A stretch of DNA of 42,722 bases from an uncultured Lachnospiraceae bacterium (lineage in GTDB: Bacteria > Bacillota > Clostridia > Lachnospirales > Lachnospiraceae): positions 1 to 42,722 of the forward strand of contig CAJUDQ010000020.1 of assembly GCA_910585215.1 (NCBI GenBank). Direction: 5' to 3'. The position numbers and the translations under genes were made by a program. The notes under the pieces were generated by a model. It saw nothing but the letters and a program-made list of their open reading frames with translations. It was not told where the DNA came from and did no database searches. Below, piece after piece: positions 8,804 through 17,867 of this stretch (its first letter is position 1; every line of letters starts with the position of its first letter).

Positions 8804-9886
8804 TTAACAATTTTCTGCCTCAAATTTTTTCATAAATTCTACTAATTTTTCAACACCTTCTACCGGCATTGCATTATAGATGCTGGCTCTCATTCCGCCG
8901 ACCGTTCTGTGGCCTTTTAGATTTTCAAAACCCGCCTGTTTTGCTTCCTTTACAAATTTTGCATCCAGTTCGGCATCTCCTGTGACAAATGGAACATTCA
9001 TAAGAGAACGGTCCTTTGGAACAACTGTCCCTTTAAAAAGACTGCTCTCATCGAGATAATCATAGAGAATCTTTGCCTTTTTTTCATTCAGTTCTTTCAT
9101 TGCCTGCAATCCGCCCATTTTCTTTATCCACTGGAATACCTTGCCACAAATATAAATTCCATAGCATGGAGGTGTATTATATAAAGAATCGGCATCTGCA
9201 TGAGTCTTGTATTTCATCATGGTAGGTGTACCCGGAAGTACATCTTCTGTAATTAAATCTTCTCTGATAATTGCAATTACAACGCCGGCAGGTCCGATAT
9301 TTTTCTGTACTCCGCCATAAATCACGCCATATTTTGAAACATCTACAGGCTCTGACAAGAAACAGGAAGAAACATCCGCTACTAATGTTTTGCCCTTTGT
9401 ATTTGGAAGTGTTTTATATTTTGTGCCATAAATAGTATTGTTTTCGCAGATATATACATAATCCGCATCTTCTGGAATATCAAGGTCTGAACAGTCTGGA
9501 ATATAGGAAAATGTCTTATCTTCCGAGGATGCAACTTTTATGGCTTCACCATATATCTGCGCCTCCTGATATGCCTTTTTTGCCCACTGTCCTGTCACAA
9601 TATAAGCAGCCTTTTTATTTTTCATAAGATTCATTGGAATCATTGCAAACTGAAGAGATGCACCGCCCTGAAGAAACAGTACTTTATAATTGTCAGGGAT
9701 ATTCATAATATCTCTTAAATCCTGTTCCGCTTCTTTAATTATTGTATCGTATACTTTTGACCTGTGGCTCATTTCCATAACAGACATACCGCAGCCTTTA
9801 TAATCCAGCATTTCTTTTGCAGCTTCTTTTAATACTTCTTCCGGCAGAACTGCGGGTCCTGCCGAAAAATTATAAACTCTTCCCAT
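8804..9886 (-). CDS. serC: Phosphoserine aminotransferase
   Basis: PLP enzyme that converts 3-phosphohydroxypyruvate and glutamate to phosphoserine, the second step of serine synthesis; it can also act in pyridoxal phosphate synthesis. Length 360 aa is standard. It starts MGRVYNFSAGPAVLP, the family hallmark, has the phosphate-binding GGASLQF near residue 74-80 and the PLP lysine K195 in GGVQKNIGPAG. AGGAGG lies eight bases before the ATG. It is fourth in leuB-ilvD-ilvB-serC-serA; no serB (phosphoserine phosphatase) is in the window. Confidence 0.98.
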   Translation of the reverse strand: MGRVYNFSAGPAVLPEEVLKEAAKEMLDYKGCGMSVMEMSHRSKVYDTIIKEAEQDLRDIMNIPDNYKVLFLQGGASLQFAMIPMNLMKNKKAAYIVTGQWAKKAYQEAQIYGEAIKVASSEDKTFSYIPDCSDLDIPEDADYVYICENNTIYGTKYKTLPNTKGKTLVADVSSCFLSEPVDVSKYGVIYGGVQKNIGPAGVVIAIIREDLITEDVLPGTPTMMKYKTHADADSLYNTPPCYGIYICGKVFQWIKKMGGLQAMKELNEKKAKILYDYLDESSLFKGTVVPKDRSLMNVPFVTGDAELDAKFVKEAKQAGFENLKGHRTVGGMRASIYNAMPVEGVEKLVEFMKKFEAENC

Positions 9887-9962
9887 TTCAAGAGCCTCCT
9901 TGTACCATAAATTTTCCTTATTTTAATTTTCCTTATTTAAAATTTTATTGTTTTAACTTTTG

Positions 9963-11654
9963 TTATTTTTCCAAATCCTCAGCACTGAATGCTTCTGAAA
10001 TAGCGGCTCCCGGCGCTACCATAGGAAATACCTTGTCATCACTGTCAATCTGGCAGTCAATTACAACCGGTGCATTTAATGAAATCGCCTCTTTCAGTGC
10101 ATCTGCCACTTCTTCTTTTTTTGTTACCCGAATCCCTTTTGCGCCAAGACTTTCCGCAAGTTTAACAAAATCTACGCCGTCTCTCAAAGTAGTATTTGAA
10201 TATCTTTGTCCGTAGAACAGTGTCTGCCACTGGCGTACCATACCAAGTACATGATTATTAATAACAACCTGAATAATTGGAATATTATATCTGGCAGCAG
10301 TTGCGATTTCATTCATATTCATTCGAAAACATCCGTCACCTGCGATATTGAGTACTGTTTTATCCGGTCTGCCAAGCTTTGCTCCTAAAGAAGCACCAAG
10401 CCCGTAACCCATAGTTCCAAGCCCGCCGGAAGTAATAAGCTGTCTGCCCTCTTTGTATTTATAGAATTGGGCTGCCCACATCTGATGCTGTCCAACCTCT
10501 GTTGTAATAATGGCATCTCCCTTTGTAACATCATAAATCTGTTCCATAATATATGGAGCTGTCAAACCTTCGTGGCTGTATGACAGAGGATATTTCTTCA
10601 TGCTTTCCTGAATTTCCTTCATCCATTCGGATTTATCCTGTATCTCTGCGCCTTCAAGCTTTTTATTTAATCTCTTTAATATCTCTTTTGCATCTCCGAT
10701 AATACTTGCATCCGTTCTGATATTTTTATTTATTTCCGCCGCATCAATATCAATCTGTACAATCTTTGCATTTGAGGCAAATTTATTTGTATTTCCCGTT
10801 ACTCTGTCGCTGAATCTCGCGCCGATAACAATTAACAAATCACACTTTGACACGCCAAAGTTTGATGTCTTCGTACCATGCATGCCGAGCATTCCGGTAT
10901 AAGTTTCTTTTGTTCCATCATAGGCGCCTTTTCCCATAAGAGAATCACATACCGGTGCGCCGGTAAGCTCTGCAAAATGTGCAAGCTCTTCTTCACATTC
11001 CGCTGCAATGGCACCACCTCCAACAAAAATAAAAGGTTTCTTTGATTCGCAGATATATTGTACAGCTTCATCAAGAGCTTCTTCCTTAATGGTATGAGTG
11101 ATTGGAAGTATTTCTGCCGGCTGCTCTTTCGTATATTCATATTTATTTTTCGGGTCAGTTACATCTTTTGTAAAGTCCACAAGAACTGGTCCTGGTCTTC
11201 CGCTTTTCGCAATTTTAAATGCTCTTCTAAGTGTTGATGCAACATCCTTAATATCCTTTACAATAAAATTATGCTTGGTAATCGGCATTGTGATGCCTGC
11301 AATATCAATCTCCTGAAAAGAATCTTTTCCAAGCAGTGTTTTTCCCACATTTGCAGTAATTGCAACCAGCGGAATGGAATCCATATACGCCGTGGCAATT
11401 CCTGTAACAAGATTTGTTGCTCCCGGACCGGAGGTCGCCATACATACGCCTACCTTTCCTGTCGCTCTTGCATATCCGTCAGCAGCATGTGCTGCACCCT
11501 GCTCATGTGATGTGAGAACATGTTTGATTTCTTCTGAATGTTTGTACAGTTCGTCATATACATTCAGGATTGTACCGCCCGGATAACCGAATACAGTATC
11601 TACACCCTGTTCCTTTAAACATTCAATGATTATTTCTGAACCAGATAATAACAT
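9963..11654 (-). CDS. ilvB: Acetolactate synthase, large catalytic subunit
   Basis: ThDP- and FAD-dependent enzyme that condenses pyruvate into acetolactate (or acetohydroxybutyrate), the first common step of valine, leucine and isoleucine synthesis. The 563 aa protein has catalytic Glu51 (in SHEQGAAHAADGYARATG) and the ThDP/Mg motif from GDGCFRMN to INN near residues 430-460. I start it at the ATG at 11654, 20 bp after the ilvD stop and behind a purine-rich GGAAAGGA site. An in-frame ATG 153 bp upstream lies inside ilvD and encodes non-homologous residues. No regulatory subunit (ilvN) or ilvC is adjacent, so those must be elsewhere. Confidence 0.97.
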   Translation of the reverse strand: MLLSGSEIIIECLKEQGVDTVFGYPGGTILNVYDELYKHSEEIKHVLTSHEQGAAHAADGYARATGKVGVCMATSGPGATNLVTGIATAYMDSIPLVAITANVGKTLLGKDSFQEIDIAGITMPITKHNFIVKDIKDVASTLRRAFKIAKSGRPGPVLVDFTKDVTDPKNKYEYTKEQPAEILPITHTIKEEALDEAVQYICESKKPFIFVGGGAIAAECEEELAHFAELTGAPVCDSLMGKGAYDGTKETYTGMLGMHGTKTSNFGVSKCDLLIVIGARFSDRVTGNTNKFASNAKIVQIDIDAAEINKNIRTDASIIGDAKEILKRLNKKLEGAEIQDKSEWMKEIQESMKKYPLSYSHEGLTAPYIMEQIYDVTKGDAIITTEVGQHQMWAAQFYKYKEGRQLITSGGLGTMGYGLGASLGAKLGRPDKTVLNIAGDGCFRMNMNEIATAARYNIPIIQVVINNHVLGMVRQWQTLFYGQRYSNTTLRDGVDFVKLAESLGAKGIRVTKKEEVADALKEAISLNAPVVIDCQIDSDDKVFPMVAPGAAISEAFSAEDLEK

Positions 11655-11673
11655 ATCCTTTCCCCTTCCTTTT

Positions 11674-13335
11674 CTATAAACTCTTAAGTACTGCGCCTCT
11701 GTCTGCAGATGTGACAAGCGACGCATATCTTGCAAGATATCCGGACACCTCATTTTTCCGCGGTTTCCAGTTTTCTTTTCTCTTTGCAAGAACTTCATCA
11801 GAAACATTTAAATTCAGAGTATGATTATCAATGTCAATGCTAATCATATCTCCTTCTTCCACAAATGCAATCGGTCCACCTACAGCAGCCTCTGGCGAAA
11901 CATGACCAATCGATGCTCCTCTGGATGCTCCTGAAAATCTGCCGTCTGTAATCAATGCTACGGTAGAACCAAGTCCCATTCCGGCAATTGCCGAGGTAGG
12001 ATTTAACATTTCTCTCATGCCTGGTCCACCCTTTGGACCTTCGTAACGAATGACCACCACATCTCCGTCAACAATTTTTCCGCCCTTAATTGCAGTAATT
12101 GCGTCTTCTTCGCAGTCAAATACTCTGGCAGGTCCCTCGTGCTTTAACATCTCCGGCGCAACAGCAGAACGTTTTACAACAGCAGAGTCCGGTGCAAGGT
12201 TTCCTCTCAGCACGGCGATTCCGCCCACTTCACTATATGGATTTTCCACAGGACGAATTACTTCAGGGTTTTTATTGATACAGCCCTTGATATTTTCTCC
12301 AACAGTTTTTCCGGTTACGGTTATGCAATCAGTCTCCAAAAGACCTTTTTTATTTAATTCATTCATAACTGCATAAACACCGCCGGCCTCGTTCAGCTCT
12401 TCAATATAGGTGTGACCTGCCGGTGCAAGATGACATAAATTCGGTGTTCTGGCACTGATTTCATTTGCAATATCAAGATTGATTTCCACACCGGCTTCAT
12501 GTGCAATCGCCGGAAGATGAAGCATGCTGTTTGTACTGCATCCCAGAGCCATATCTACGGTAAGTGCATTGCGAAATGCCTTTTCTGTCATAATATCTCT
12601 TGGCCGGATATTATTTTTTAACATTTCCATTACCTGCATGCCTGCATGCTTTGCCAGCTTGATTCTGTCAGAATAGACAGCCGGAATGGTGCCGTTTCCT
12701 TTTAGTCCCATTCCAAGCGCTTCCGTCAGACAATTCATGGAATTTGCAGTATACATCCCCGAACAGGAACCGCAGGTTGGACATGCATGTTCTTCAAAAT
12801 CCTTTACATCCTCTTCTGTCATTTTTCCAGCAGCATAGGAACCTACCGCCTCAAACATACTTGAAAGAGAAGTTTTACAGCCCTTTACATGTCCTGCGAG
12901 CATAGGTCCGCCGCTGACAAATACAGTTGGAATATTTAAACGTGCAGCCGCCATTAAAAGTCCCGGCACATTTTTATCACAGTTTGGAATCATTACAAGA
13001 CCGTCAAACTGATGAGCCAGCGCCATACATTCAGTAGAATCAGCAATTAAATCACGTGTGACAAGAGAATATTTCATCCCCGTATGTCCCATTGCTATCC
13101 CGTCGCACACTGCAATCGCCGGAAACATGACTGGAGTTCCGCCTGCCATTGCAACACCAAGCTTGACGGCATCTGCAATTTTGTCAATATTCATATGTCC
13201 TGGTACAATTTCATTATAAGAGCTGACAATACCGATTAACGGCTTTTTCAACTCCTCCTCTGTCATTCCCAATGCGTTAAACAGGGAACGGTGCGGAGCC
13301 TGTTGCATTCCTTTTGTTACTGCGTCACTTCTCAT
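11674..13335 (-). CDS. ilvD: Dihydroxy-acid dehydratase
   Basis: Dehydrates 2,3-dihydroxy-isovalerate and 2,3-dihydroxy-3-methylvalerate to 2-oxo acids for valine and isoleucine. The 553 aa protein shows NEIVPGH near residue 41-47, CDKNVPG at C119, and ACPTCGSCSGMYTANSM at about 184-200, which is almost identical to the E. coli block. The VPGH position lacks the extra cysteine of the [2Fe-2S] class, so this resembles the oxygen-labile [4Fe-4S] type, as expected in an anaerobe. It lies between leuB (114 bp upstream) and ilvB (20 bp downstream). The start has GAAAGGAAG ahead of the ATG. Confidence 0.98.
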   Translation of the reverse strand: MRSDAVTKGMQQAPHRSLFNALGMTEEELKKPLIGIVSSYNEIVPGHMNIDKIADAVKLGVAMAGGTPVMFPAIAVCDGIAMGHTGMKYSLVTRDLIADSTECMALAHQFDGLVMIPNCDKNVPGLLMAAARLNIPTVFVSGGPMLAGHVKGCKTSLSSMFEAVGSYAAGKMTEEDVKDFEEHACPTCGSCSGMYTANSMNCLTEALGMGLKGNGTIPAVYSDRIKLAKHAGMQVMEMLKNNIRPRDIMTEKAFRNALTVDMALGCSTNSMLHLPAIAHEAGVEINLDIANEISARTPNLCHLAPAGHTYIEELNEAGGVYAVMNELNKKGLLETDCITVTGKTVGENIKGCINKNPEVIRPVENPYSEVGGIAVLRGNLAPDSAVVKRSAVAPEMLKHEGPARVFDCEEDAITAIKGGKIVDGDVVVIRYEGPKGGPGMREMLNPTSAIAGMGLGSTVALITDGRFSGASRGASIGHVSPEAAVGGPIAFVEEGDMISIDIDNHTLNLNVSDEVLAKRKENWKPRKNEVSGYLARYASLVTSADRGAVLKSL

Positions 13336-13449
13336 AATCTCTACTTCCTTTCAAGAAATTTGCTTTATTTCCATATATCTATAACTTTGTATTTATCCTT
13401 GTCTGTGCAGCTATATTTTTATGCTTTTATATTTTAAATTTTTATATTT

Positions 13450-14547
13450 TTACAATCTGTCGCAAATACTGTCGCCCATTTCAGAACATGTAACCTGTGT
13501 CATCCTTCTTTGTGAGATATCCTGTGACATAATATCCACTGTTCTGATACCATCCTTTAATACCTGTGCAACTGCCTGCTCCACCGCATCGGCTTCTCTG
13601 TCAAGGTCAAAAGAATATCTTAACATCATGGCTGCAGAAAGAATAGTTGCAATCGGATTCGCTATATTTTGTCCGGCAATATCAGGAGCTGCCCCATGAC
13701 TTGGCTCATAAAGGCCAAACTTTCCCTCGCTCAGACTTGCGGAAGCCAGCATTCCGATAGAACCTGTCACCATGCTTGCCTCATCAGAAAGGATATCTCC
13801 AAACATATTTTCTGTCAAAATCACATCAAACTGTGCAGGGTCTTTCACAAGCTGCATGGCACAGTTATCAACAAGCATGTCGGAAAGTTCCACCTCCGGA
13901 TACTCCTCTGCCACCTCTGCGGCTATCTTCCTCCAAAGTCTGGAAGAATCCAGTACATTTGCCTTATCGACACTTGTAACTTTTTTTCTTCTTTTCATGG
14001 CAATATCAAATGCTTTTTTTACAATTCGTCTGATTTCATTTTCATTATAAGTAAGCGTATCAACTGCAGTCATTACTCCGTCTATTTCTTTTGTCTCTCT
14101 TTTGCCAAAATAAAGACCACCCGTAAGCTCTCTTACCACAATCATGTCAAATCCCTGTTCTGCAATAGATTCTTTTAAAGGACAGGCATTTTTCAATTCA
14201 GGATACAAATATGCCGGCCTTAAATTGGCAAACAGAGAGAGCCCCTTTCGAATAGCCAGAAGTCCTGCTTCCGGTCTCAAGTGAGGAGGCAGCTTATACC
14301 AGCTGTCTTCTCCAACCCGTCCGCCGACGGCACCTAAAAGTACAGCATCACTTTTTCTTGCAGCCTCTAAAGTTTCCTTTGTAAGCGGCTCTCCATATTT
14401 ATCAATTGATACACCACCCATCAGCAGTTCTGTATATATAAATTCATGTCCGAATTTTTCTCCGATTTTATTTAATACTTTTTTTGCTTCTTCAATGATT
14501 TCCGGTCCGATTCCATCCCCCGGAATACATGCGATTTGATACTTCAT
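13450..14547 (-). CDS. leuB: 3-isopropylmalate dehydrogenase
   Basis: NAD-dependent oxidative decarboxylation of 3-isopropylmalate to 2-oxoisocaproate, step three of leucine synthesis. Length 365 aa is typical of the family. Start IACIPGDGIGPEI, substrate-binding LRPAYLYPEL and VRELTGGLYFG, and the Mg-binding block ENMFGDILSDEASMVTGS are all present. It is the first gene of leuB-ilvD-ilvB-serC-serA, with AGGAGG nine bases before the ATG and a near-perfect promoter just upstream. leuA and leuCD are not next to it, which is unusual because leuB commonly sits with them. Confidence 0.98.
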   Translation of the reverse strand: MKYQIACIPGDGIGPEIIEEAKKVLNKIGEKFGHEFIYTELLMGGVSIDKYGEPLTKETLEAARKSDAVLLGAVGGRVGEDSWYKLPPHLRPEAGLLAIRKGLSLFANLRPAYLYPELKNACPLKESIAEQGFDMIVVRELTGGLYFGKRETKEIDGVMTAVDTLTYNENEIRRIVKKAFDIAMKRRKKVTSVDKANVLDSSRLWRKIAAEVAEEYPEVELSDMLVDNCAMQLVKDPAQFDVILTENMFGDILSDEASMVTGSIGMLASASLSEGKFGLYEPSHGAAPDIAGQNIANPIATILSAAMMLRYSFDLDREADAVEQAVAQVLKDGIRTVDIMSQDISQRRMTQVTCSEMGDSICDRL

Positions 14548-14585
14548 GGTTGAGTCCTCCTGCTTTTTTAATAAACTGCCTTCCT

Positions 14586-14614
14586 ATTATATAATATAAT
14601 TCTGCTTTTTTCAA
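14586..14614 (-). promoter_or_regulatory. Promoter of leuB-ilvD-ilvB-serC-serA
   Basis: Minus-strand TTGAAA (14614-14609), 17-bp spacer, TATAAT (14591-14586). The start point would be near 14579, so the leader before leuB is only about 30 nt. That is too short for a T-box or a leucine attenuator, both common ahead of branched-chain operons. Confidence 0.8.
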
Positions 14615-14751
14615 CAGAAAAATATTAAGGTAAAAAATCTGAATTATTTTAAGCCTTTCTATAAAGATAATAAATCAGGAAAAACAGTAAAACAAACAAT
14701 ATACAAGAATTTTAATATGTAATAATAAATTATAAATATATAAAAAGTGAC

Positions 14752-14787
14752 GCATCATAAAAAATCTGACTGTATTTTTTATGATGC
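14752..14787. terminator. Terminator after recX
   Basis: A perfect 13-bp inverted repeat (14752-14764 and 14775-14787, GCATCATAAAAAA and its complement) with a 10-base loop. It lies about 33 bp after the recX stop and should end the recA-recX transcript. The A and T runs are inside the stem, so it could act in both directions. Confidence 0.75.
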
Positions 14788-14820
14788 GCCATACAACATG
14801 TTCTTACTCGAATTTGTATT

Positions 14821-15441
14821 CTATTCTTTCGGAGGGTTTTTCAGGCAATATAAAATTTCTTCCATTTCAAATCCTTTTCTGAACAGAAATCCCATTTCTC
14901 TATTTTGTTCTTTTCTGTCGGCATCTTTAAACGGATACTTTCTCTTTTTCAACAGAGCATAAATCATTTCTTTTTCTCCGATATCTTCTGTTTCACCATA
15001 AAATATCTCAAAAGCTTCCTCTGCTGTCTCTTTTGAAATTCCTTTCAAATACAGATTTTGTTGAATATTTTTCCGACTTTTTTTGCCTGTATAAGTACGG
15101 ATATAGTTTTTGGCATATCTCAAGTCGTCAATATAATTGTATTCTTTCAAGAAACAAATAGCATAATCAATTAATTCTGTACTGTAATACCCCTTTTTCA
15201 GTTTGGCTCTGATTTCTTCTTCTGTTCGGTCCATTGATTTTAAAAGATATAAGGCTCTTTCTTTGACACGTTTTTTTAAAATTTCTTCCTGAATCTGGAA
15301 AAACACTTCCTCCTTCAGTTCTCTGCCCGCTTCCATATGAAAACGTCTGATTTCTCCATTGTATAATACAATAGATTCTTCCTGTTCAAAAAATACTCTG
15401 GACCTTTTCTTATCAATCGAAATGATTTCTGTCACAGTCAT
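14821..15441 (-). CDS. recX: RecX, regulator of RecA
   Basis: RecX binds RecA filaments and limits their growth. The 206 aa protein has an N-terminal beta region then three-helix RecX repeats; the core YLLKSMDRTEEEIRAKLKK and GYYSTELIDYAI at about 63-95 is the family signature, followed by NYIDDLRYAKNYI. It starts 5 bp after the recA stop, the usual co-transcribed arrangement. Its own ribosome binding site is weak, which suggests coupling to recA. Followed by a strong terminator. Confidence 0.93.
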   Translation of the reverse strand: MTVTEIISIDKKRSRVFFEQEESIVLYNGEIRRFHMEAGRELKEEVFFQIQEEILKKRVKERALYLLKSMDRTEEEIRAKLKKGYYSTELIDYAICFLKEYNYIDDLRYAKNYIRTYTGKKSRKNIQQNLYLKGISKETAEEAFEIFYGETEDIGEKEMIYALLKKRKYPFKDADRKEQNREMGFLFRKGFEMEEILYCLKNPPKE

Positions 15442-15446
15442 AATTT

Positions 15447-16505
15447 CTATTCTTTATGTTCCTCTTCCAAAGAAGTTTTTGTTTCTGGCTGTTCTGTCTG
15501 TGATTCTTCTTCCTCACTGAAATATTTTTCGCGAACAGCCGTTTCCACAACTTCACAGATTTCCGGATTTGCTTTTAAATACTGTTTTGCGTTTTCACGT
15601 CCCTGTCCAATTTTATCACTGTTGTAAGAATACCATGAACCACTCTTATTGATAATTCCACATTCTACTGCAAGGTCAAGCAAATCTCCAATCACAGAAA
15701 TTCCTTCTCCAAACATAATATCAAACTCTGCTTCCTTAAATGGAGGCGCAATTTTATTTTTTACCACTTTTACTCTTGTTCTGCTTCCAATTACTTCTCC
15801 GCCTGCCTTTAAAGTCTCTATCTTTCTGATATCCATTCGAATAGAGGAATAAAACTTTAGCGCACGTCCACCGGTAGTAGTCTCCGGATTTCCAAACATA
15901 ATTCCGATTTTTTCCCTGAGCTGATTGATAAAAACTACAATACAATTTGTTTTGCTGACAATTCCCGTCAGTTTTCGAAGTGCCTGAGACATCAGCCTTG
16001 CCTGCAGTCCTACATGGCTGTCTCCCATCTCTCCGTCTATTTCCGCCTTTGGAACCAGTGCAGCCACGGAATCCACAATAACAATATCTACAGCTCCAGA
16101 GCGCACCAGTGTTTCTGTAATTTCAAGTGCCTGTTCACCGAAATCCGGCTGTGAAATATACAGATTATCAATATCTACACCGATATTCTTTGCATATACA
16201 GGGTCCAGCGCATGCTCGGCATCGATAAATCCTGCAATTCCGCCCTGTTTTTGAACTTCTGCTATCATATGCAGTGCCACGGTTGTTTTACCGCTTGATT
16301 CAGGACCATAGATTTCAATGACACGTCCTTTTGGTATTCCACCAAGTCCAAGTGCAATATCAAGACTTAAGGAACCTGTCGGTACCGTTTCAATATTGAT
16401 ATTCGCTTTGGAATCCCCCAGTTTCATAATAGAGCCTTTTCCATGAGCCTTTTCAATGTTCGCCAGTGCTGCTTCCAATGCCTTTAACTTTTCATTCTTA
16501 TCCAT
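15447..16505 (-). CDS. recA: RecA recombinase
   Basis: ATP-dependent strand-exchange protein of homologous recombination and co-protease for LexA in the SOS response. The 352 aa protein has Walker A GPESSGKT at 67-74, the ENxxK-type loop, and an acidic C-terminal tail rich in Glu (EEEESQTEQPETK). I start it at the ATG at 16505 (MDKNEKLKALEAAL), eight bases after GGAGG. In-frame upstream codons would extend into the promoter. recX follows. A promoter and a LexA-like site are seen upstream. Confidence 0.99.
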   Translation of the reverse strand: MDKNEKLKALEAALANIEKAHGKGSIMKLGDSKANINIETVPTGSLSLDIALGLGGIPKGRVIEIYGPESSGKTTVALHMIAEVQKQGGIAGFIDAEHALDPVYAKNIGVDIDNLYISQPDFGEQALEITETLVRSGAVDIVIVDSVAALVPKAEIDGEMGDSHVGLQARLMSQALRKLTGIVSKTNCIVVFINQLREKIGIMFGNPETTTGGRALKFYSSIRMDIRKIETLKAGGEVIGSRTRVKVVKNKIAPPFKEAEFDIMFGEGISVIGDLLDLAVECGIINKSGSWYSYNSDKIGQGRENAKQYLKANPEICEVVETAVREKYFSEEEESQTEQPETKTSLEEEHKE

Positions 16506-16575
16506 GTATAAATCCTCCATAAAATATTTAGCTCTTCTGATATTCTGATTTTTTTGATAATCGAAAATAAGTTTG

Positions 16576-16628
16576 TGAATATCTGTTCGATTTACATATA
16601 TCATAGTACATACAAAGTCGTTTGTCAA
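16576..16628 (-). promoter_or_regulatory. recA promoter with candidate SOS (LexA) box
   Basis: Minus-strand TTGACA (16628-16623), 17-bp spacer, TATGAT (16605-16600); predicted start near 16593. Just downstream, 16589-16576 reads CGAACAGATATTCA, close to the Firmicute LexA consensus CGAACnnnnGTTCG (three bases of the second half-site preserved). A repressor bound there would block initiation. The promoter is strong evidence; the box is imperfect. Confidence 0.7.
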
Positions 16629-16681
16629 CTTATCTGTAATTACAATATCATTAAATTTATATTATGTCAATATTATTTTTG

Positions 16682-17149
16682 TTAATTTTTTATTACATCC
16701 AAAACCAGTTTTATTGCATAATCTGCTGCAGCTGTCCTTATTTCTGTCCTGTCTCCGGAAAACAATTTTTGTTTTACAATTATTTCATTTTTATAAAAAC
16801 ATGCAAACCATACAAGTCCCACCGGAGTTTCCTCTGTACCTCCTGTTGGCCCCGCCACTCCTGATGTTACAACCGTTACATCTGCTCCTGTCTGCTCTGC
16901 ACATCCCTGCGCCATCTCGTATACGGTCTGACGGCTGACTGCCCCATATTCTTTCAGAGTACTCTTTTTTACTCCCAGATATTTCATTTTTGCCTCATCT
17001 GCATAAGTAATAAATCCTTCCGAATAAACTGCCGATGCGCCTGCTGTACGAATTAGTTCCGCTGCAACAAGCCCGCCGGTACAGGATTCTGCAGTTGATA
17101 TTTTCAGCTTTTTTTCAATCAATAAATTTACCAGTTCCTCTTCATACAT
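16682..17149 (-). CDS. pncC: Nicotinamide-nucleotide amidohydrolase (CinA C-terminal domain)
   Basis: Deamidates nicotinamide mononucleotide to nicotinate mononucleotide, recycling NAD breakdown products. This is the 155 aa stand-alone C-terminal domain of CinA; the N-terminal MoeA/CinA domain is absent, as in E. coli PncC. The signature STAESCTGGLVA at about 18-29, the SEGFITYADEAK segment, and TSGVAGPTGGTEETPVG at about 95-111 are all clear. GGAGG lies seven bases before the ATG. It sits between pgsA and recA, the normal cinA location in Firmicutes. Confidence 0.95.
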   Translation of the reverse strand: MYEEELVNLLIEKKLKISTAESCTGGLVAAELIRTAGASAVYSEGFITYADEAKMKYLGVKKSTLKEYGAVSRQTVYEMAQGCAEQTGADVTVVTSGVAGPTGGTEETPVGLVWFACFYKNEIIVKQKLFSGDRTEIRTAAADYAIKLVLDVIKN

Positions 17150-17301
17150 TTCTATTCCTCCATTTACATTGATTAAAAATATGTTTAAAATAAATTAAGA
17201 AAAAAGAAGCAATTTTCTTTCACATAAAAAAGCTACTACATAAAAAACATTACAGAAAAATCCTGTATGCTTTATATAAAATGCAGCAGCCAACAGTTTC
17301 A

Positions 17302-17841
17302 CTAATTATTGCTTTCCTTTAAAATATCTTTATTTTTTATTACATAATCCAAAAGTGAAATCACTGTAAGAATTAATGACACATAGACAAGAACCTGCCC
17401 AATAATATGATAAACCTCAAAATCCAGCCCGATAATCAACCATATTATCATAATCATTTGACATACCGTTTTGATTTTTCCCCAGTAGCTAGCGGCAATT
17501 ACCACTCCATTATCTGCCGCTATTGTTCTGAATCCGCTGATAATAAGCTCTCTGCTGATAATCACAATAATAATCCACTCTGGAATCACATCTGAAAGAC
17601 AAATCAGTGCAGAGCATACCAGAAGCTTATCCGCCAAAGGGTCCATAAATTTTCCAAAATTTGTTACCAAATCATATTTTCTGGCAATTTTTCCATCAAG
17701 AGTATCTGTAATACTGGCAGCGATAAAAATAGCCGCTGCGATATATTTGTCAATACCTTTAAAAATAGTACATTCCATAAACAGAACAAAAAATGGTATC
17801 ATGCATACTCTAAGTATTGTCAGCTTATTAGGTAAATTCAT
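17302..17841 (-). CDS. pgsA: CDP-diacylglycerol-glycerol-3-phosphate 3-phosphatidyltransferase
   Basis: Makes phosphatidylglycerol phosphate from CDP-diacylglycerol; an integral membrane enzyme. The 179 aa protein has the complete CDP-alcohol phosphotransferase motif with D46, D49, G50, A53, R54, G63, D67 and D71 at the right spacing, and several hydrophobic segments. I place the start at the ATG at 17841 (MNLPNKLTI) behind GGAGG; a TTG 12 bp earlier overlaps that site. rimO ends 27 bp upstream, so it belongs to the yicC operon. Confidence 0.96.
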   Translation of the reverse strand: MNLPNKLTILRVCMIPFFVLFMECTIFKGIDKYIAAAIFIAASITDTLDGKIARKYDLVTNFGKFMDPLADKLLVCSALICLSDVIPEWIIIVIISRELIISGFRTIAADNGVVIAASYWGKIKTVCQMIMIIWLIIGLDFEVYHIIGQVLVYVSLILTVISLLDYVIKNKDILKESNN

Positions 17842-17867
17842 TTTTTCCTCCAATCTTTTGAACTGAT

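Noticed and set aside
14548..14820. T-box or leucine leader before leuB
   Set aside because: The promoter is at 14586-14614, giving a leader of about 30 nt, and no GGTGG core or Leu-rich leader peptide is present.
17150..17301. Possible terminator between pgsA and pncC
   Set aside because: Only a short ACAG/CTGT pairing is present with no stable stem, so I do not call one.
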